DNA from: Pseudomonadota bacterium
GTDB lineage: Bacteria; Pseudomonadota; Gammaproteobacteria; Burkholderiales; JABEVD01
Direction of reading: 5' to 3'
Assembly: GCA_021835845.1 (NCBI GenBank)
Contig: JAKBJU010000012.1
Span: 1-64,000, forward strand
DNA length: 64,000 bases
The number at the start of each line of letters is the position of its first letter. The first letter of the stretch is position 1. Position numbers and translations under genes: made by a program. The notes beneath the pieces were generated by a model, which saw only the letters and a program-made list of their open reading frames with translations, had not been told where the DNA came from and made no database searches. Shown piece after piece: positions 60,572-64,000 of this stretch.

Positions 60572-61675
60572 ATGTCAGGAAACAGTCTAGGCACCCTGTT
60601 CCGCGTCACATCGTTCGGCGAAAGCCATGGCCCTGCGATCGGCTGCGTAGTGGATGGCTGCCCGCCCGGAATGGCGCTTTGCGAAGCAGACATCCAGAAG
60701 GATCTGGACCGGCGCAAACCGGGGACTTCCAGGCATGTAACGCAAAGACGCGAGTCTGACAGGGTGGAAATTCTCTCGGGGATTTTCGAAGGAAAAACGA
60801 CCGGAACGCCCATTGCGCTACTCATCCGCAACGAAGACCAAAGGAGCCGCGACTACGGAAATCTCGCGGAAACCTTCCGGCCCGGCCACGCCGACTACAC
60901 CTATTGGCAGAAATACGGCATCAGGGACCACCGCGGCGGCGGGCGCTCTTCCGCCAGGGAAACCGCAGCGCGAGTGGCTGCGGGGGCAATCGCAAAAAAG
61001 TGGCTGAGCCTGCGCCATGGCGTCGCAATCCGGGCCTATCTCTCCCGGCTCGGGCCGATCGATATTCCTTTTGAGAGCTGGGAAGCCGTCGATGAAAATC
61101 CATTCTTCTCCCCGAATTCCGGCATGGTGCAGGGGCTTGAGGACTACATGGATGCGCTGCGCAAATCCGGAGATTCTGTCGGGGCAGAGATCACTGTAAT
61201 CGCGGAAAACATGCATGTGGGATGGGGAGAGCCAGTTTACGACAGGCTGGATGCCGAAATCGCCTATGCCCTGATGAGCATCAATGCCGTCAAGGGCGTC
61301 GAAATCGGCGACGGCTTCGACTGCGTTGCCCAGAAAGGCACCGAGCACGGCGACGAAATGACATCGAAAGGCTTTCTCAGCAACCATGCGGGCGGCATCC
61401 TGGGCGGCATCTCCACGGGACAGGATATCGTCGCGCGCATCGCGATCAAGCCCACTTCCAGCATCAGGCTGCCCAGACGCAGCATAGACAAGGAAGGCCG
61501 CGACACCCTGGTCGAGACGCACGGGCGCCACGATCCCTGTGTCGGAATCCGGGCGGCCCCGATCGCAGAGGCGATGCTCGCGCTCGTGCTCGTTGACCAC
61601 GCATTGAGGCACAGGGCGCAGAATCTGGAAGTTTCCTGTCCCACGCCGAAGATCCCGGGCAAGGCTCCGGACTGA
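60572..61675 (+). CDS. aroC: Chorismate synthase
   Basis: A 367-residue FMN-dependent enzyme that finishes the shikimate pathway by converting EPSP to chorismate. Signatures are [49 protein letters not shown] and [15 protein letters not shown]. The ATG at 60572 gives the typical MSGNSLG start. The 3-base gap to the MFS gene suggests co-transcription. Confidence 0.97.
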   Translation: MSGNSLGTLFRVTSFGESHGPAIGCVVDGCPPGMALCEADIQKDLDRRKPGTSRHVTQRRESDRVEILSGIFEGKTTGTPIALLIRNEDQRSRDYGNLAETFRPGHADYTYWQKYGIRDHRGGGRSSARETAARVAAGAIAKKWLSLRHGVAIRAYLSRLGPIDIPFESWEAVDENPFFSPNSGMVQGLEDYMDALRKSGDSVGAEITVIAENMHVGWGEPVYDRLDAEIAYALMSINAVKGVEIGDGFDCVAQKGTEHGDEMTSKGFLSNHAGGILGGISTGQDIVARIAIKPTSSIRLPRRSIDKEGRDTLVETHGRHDPCVGIRAAPIAEAMLALVLVDHALRHRAQNLEVSCPTPKIPGKAPD

Positions 61676-61678
61676 GCT

Positions 61679-62833
61679 TTGCTGCAAAAAATTCCCTACT
61701 GGCGTCTTTCCGGATTCTATTTTTCCTATTTCGCCTTCCTCGGCGCCTTCACCCCTTACTGGAGCCTTTACCTCAAGTCGCTCGATTTCAGCGCATTCCA
61801 GATCGGCATCCTGATGTCGGTGTTGCACGTGATGCGGCTGTTCGCGCCCCATTTTTGGGGATGGCAGGCAGACAGGACCGGAAAGCGGATCGGCATCGTC
61901 AGGATGACGGCCCTGTTCAGCCTGCTCGCCTACCTCGGCACATTTTTCGGCAGGGATTTTCTCTGGCTTTTTGCCGTCATGATGCTGATGAATTTCTTCT
62001 GGAGCGCGAATCTGCCGCTGGTCGAAGCGACGACGCTGGGCCATCTGGACGGGAAAGTCGGGAAATACGGCGCGATCCGCTCCTGGGGATCGGCGGGTTT
62101 CGTGTTTTCAGTGATCGGGATCGGCTATCTCCTCGATCGCATGCCCATCGCCGCCCTGCTCTGGGCCATACTCGGTTTCATGATCGGCACGCTTCTTTTT
62201 TCCGGAAGGATTCCCGAGGCAAGCAATCCCCCGCACGTAACCGACTCCGTTTCAGTCTGGAGCATATTGGGCAAGAGCGAAGTCATTGCGCTTTTCGCCT
62301 CCTGTCTGCTGATGACGGCGGCGCACGGCCCCTATTACACCTTCTATTCGATCTATCTTGTTGCGCACGGCTACCCGAAAAGCAGCATAGGCTGGCTGTG
62401 GGGATTGGGCGTCATCTGCGAAATCGGGGTATTCTTCATGATGCCGAAAATCATGGCGAGATTCTCCCTGAAAGCCATCCTCGCCTTCAGTCTTGGATGC
62501 GCCGCCCTGCGCTTTTCCCTGATCGGATGGGCTGTGGACATTCCCATTCTGGTCATCCTCGCCCAAACCCTGCACGCAGCGACTTTCGGCGCGCACCATG
62601 CCGCAGCAATGGCCGCCATCCATCATTTCTTCAGGGGAAGATACCAGGCCAGGGGGCAGTCATTCTATACCAGCCTGGTCTATGGCGCCGGGGGCATCTT
62701 GGGCGCATTGGGAGGCGGCTATGCCTGGGAGGCGTTCGGACCCGAGATCACTTTCAGCCTCGGCTCAATTGCCGCCCTCGCCGGACTCCTCTGGCTGCTC
62801 CTGAAATTCAGGCTTTCACCCGGCCGATCTTGA
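61679..62833 (+). CDS. MFS permease, MFS_1-like (HcaT/nucleoside-symporter-like)
   Basis: A 384-residue, 12-helix transporter with PYWRLSGFYFSYFAFLGAFTPYWSLYLKS at the N-terminus and RLFAPHFWGWQADRTGKRIG around motif A, as in the PP-binding MFS_1-like family (HcaT type). The substrate is unknown. TTG start at 61679 directly after aroC. It ends overlapping the convergent spoT gene by 26 bases. Confidence 0.88.
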   Translation: MLQKIPYWRLSGFYFSYFAFLGAFTPYWSLYLKSLDFSAFQIGILMSVLHVMRLFAPHFWGWQADRTGKRIGIVRMTALFSLLAYLGTFFGRDFLWLFAVMMLMNFFWSANLPLVEATTLGHLDGKVGKYGAIRSWGSAGFVFSVIGIGYLLDRMPIAALLWAILGFMIGTLLFSGRIPEASNPPHVTDSVSVWSILGKSEVIALFASCLLMTAAHGPYYTFYSIYLVAHGYPKSSIGWLWGLGVICEIGVFFMMPKIMARFSLKAILAFSLGCAALRFSLIGWAVDIPILVILAQTLHAATFGAHHAAAMAAIHHFFRGRYQARGQSFYTSLVYGAGGILGALGGGYAWEAFGPEITFSLGSIAALAGLLWLLLKFRLSPGRS

Positions 62834-64000
62834 CCACGTCCGGAATCTTGCGCAGGGCGCGCATCACCTGGGCAAGATGCATCCTGCTGCTGACCTGCAG
62901 GGTGAAGTTGATGGTGGTGTAGCTGCCTTCTCCTTCCATGCTGATGTTCTCGATGTTGGAACCCGCATCGGCAATTTCCGCAGCGACCCTGGCGAGCACC
63001 CCGCGCTGATTCCTGACTTCGAGCCTGATGCTGACGTCGAATTGCCGAGTGATCTCGCTGTCCCATTCGACGTCCAGGCATTTCGCCGGATCGACCCTGC
63101 TTTTGCGAACCACCGGGCAATCATGGGTATGGATGATGAGCCCCTGCCCTTTCTTGATGAAGCCGAGTATCGGATCCCCGGGAATCGGGCTGCAGCATTT
63201 GGCGAATTCGACAGCCATGCCTTCTGAACCGCGTATGACGAGCGGAGCGGGTTTCTCCTCCGGAGAAGGAACTTCCCCGCCGACAAGCCGCTTCGCGACG
63301 ACGATGCCGAGCCGCCGCCCCAGTCCGATATCGGTCAGGATGTCCTGGCGCGACTTGGCTCCGGTCGACTTCAGCAATCTGTCCCATTTCGCATCGTCCA
63401 CCGACTCGGGCGGAATCTTGAGTGCAACCATCGCCTGGTTGAGCAGCCGCTCTCCCAGCATGGCGGACTGCTCATGCTGCATCGTTTTCAGGTAGTGCCG
63501 GATATGCGTCCTGGCCTTGCCCGTGATCACGTATTCCAGCCATGCCGGATTGGGCTTGGCATAAGGTGCCGTGAGTATTTCCACCGTATCGCCGTTCCTG
63601 AGCGGCGTCCTCAAGGGCTTCAGTTCCCCGTTGATCCTGACCGAAAGACAGCGGCTCCCGATGTCGGTATGCACGCTGTAGGCGAAGTCGACCGGAGTCG
63701 CCCCCTTGGGCAGCACCAGGATCTTTCCCTTGGGCGTGAACACGTAAATTTCGTCCGGAAAAAGATCGACCTTGAGATGTTCCAGGAATTCCACGGAATC
63801 CGTGCTTTCTCCGAGGGATTCGAGCAGGCTCTGCAGCCATTGATGGGTTTTGCGCTGCATCTCGCTCAGGTTGGCTTCCGAACTCTTGTACAGCCAGTGG
63901 GATGCGACGCCGGCTTCGGCGATCTTGTGCATCTCGGCAGTCCTGATCTGGATCTCGATCGGGGTGCCATAGGGGCCGAAAAGCGAAGTATGCAGCGACT
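62808..64000 (-). CDS. spoT: (p)ppGpp synthetase/hydrolase SpoT/RelA, C-terminal part
   Basis: The gene is cut at the window edge, so its N-terminal hydrolase domain is not visible; about 397 residues are present. They start within the synthetase domain tail (SLHTSLFGPYGTPIEIQIRT). A TGS domain follows (DEIYVFTPKGKILVLPKGATPVDFAYSVHT), then helical and zinc-finger-like (FAKCCSPIPGDPILGF) regions and a C-terminal ACT domain. It adjusts the alarmone during starvation. SpoT rather than RelA is favoured by the CCSPIPGD zinc motif; certainty needs the missing half. Confidence 0.93.
   Translation of the reverse strand, partial: SLHTSLFGPYGTPIEIQIRTAEMHKIAEAGVASHWLYKSSEANLSEMQRKTHQWLQSLLESLGESTDSVEFLEHLKVDLFPDEIYVFTPKGKILVLPKGATPVDFAYSVHTDIGSRCLSVRINGELKPLRTPLRNGDTVEILTAPYAKPNPAWLEYVITGKARTHIRHYLKTMQHEQSAMLGERLLNQAMVALKIPPESVDDAKWDRLLKSTGAKSRQDILTDIGLGRRLGIVVAKRLVGGEVPSPEEKPAPLVIRGSEGMAVEFAKCCSPIPGDPILGFIKKGQGLIIHTHDCPVVRKSRVDPAKCLDVEWDSEITRQFDVSIRLEVRNQRGVLARVAAEIADAGSNIENISMEGEGSYTTINFTLQVSSRMHLAQVMRALRKIPDVVKIGRVKA

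Overview
The window is a compact bacterial chromosome segment whose gene content and order point to a betaproteobacterium, probably of the Nitrosomonadales/Gallionellales type. This is inferred from ampD-pilR-pilS next to a PP0621-family gene, hemCDXY, the ilvI-ilvH-ilvC-psd-pssA-leuA block, an ECF sigma/DUF3619/DUF3106 trio, lptFG-pepA-holC-valS, and aspS-DUF502-fmdB. Coding density is very high and many genes overlap by ATGA or TGATG junctions. No tRNA or rRNA gene was found; the one RNA gene is rnpB.

Layout. Positions 1-1320 are the only accessory-looking part: degenerate 25-bp tandem repeats resembling an IS21-type end, a broken VOC-family gene and an AT-richer orphan gene. Next come nrdB and nrdA (class Ia ribonucleotide reductase) with an NrdR-type box upstream. 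Each of the two genes is followed by a palindromic element that contains copies of the host gene's own 3' sequence. Positions 5.6-9.3 kb hold ampD, pilR, pilS and a small zinc-ribbon-like membrane protein. A heme-motif GGDEF/EAL protein follows at 9.4-12.3 kb. The run rph-birA-coaX-SPOR then meets, tail to tail, an oxidase plus the heme operon hemC-hemD-hemX-hemY. ppc and an APC-type permease run up to rnpB. A PepA-like M17 peptidase diverges from thyA.

From 28.3 to 32.7 kb there is a cassette of two uncharacterised small genes, a GAF-GGDEF cyclase, a UPF0178 protein and an MFS pump with its MarR regulator. The branched-chain amino acid and phospholipid block follows on the minus strand. An ECF sigma factor (39.0 kb, apparently a CTG start), DUF3619 and DUF3106 meet lptG/lptF. 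pepA-holC-valS-TPR run forward. An EamA permease, a VOC protein, aspS, DUF502, fmdB and murJ run backward. rpsT and argD-argF-argG-ppnP-yajQ-DJ-1-PilZ run forward. The window closes with a glutamine amidotransferase, aroC, an MFS permease and a SpoT/RelA gene cut by the window edge.

Functional themes are core biosynthesis (deoxynucleotides, heme, branched-chain amino acids, arginine, chorismate, phosphatidylethanolamine), envelope assembly (LptFG, MurJ, AmpD) and signalling (PilSR, two diguanylate cyclase-type proteins with intact inhibitory sites, a PilZ receptor, SpoT). I see no prophage, CRISPR array, toxin-antitoxin pair or defence system. The most unusual signals are the two gene-end-mimicking palindromes at nrdA and nrdB, the valS N-terminal extension and the CTG-initiated sigma factor.
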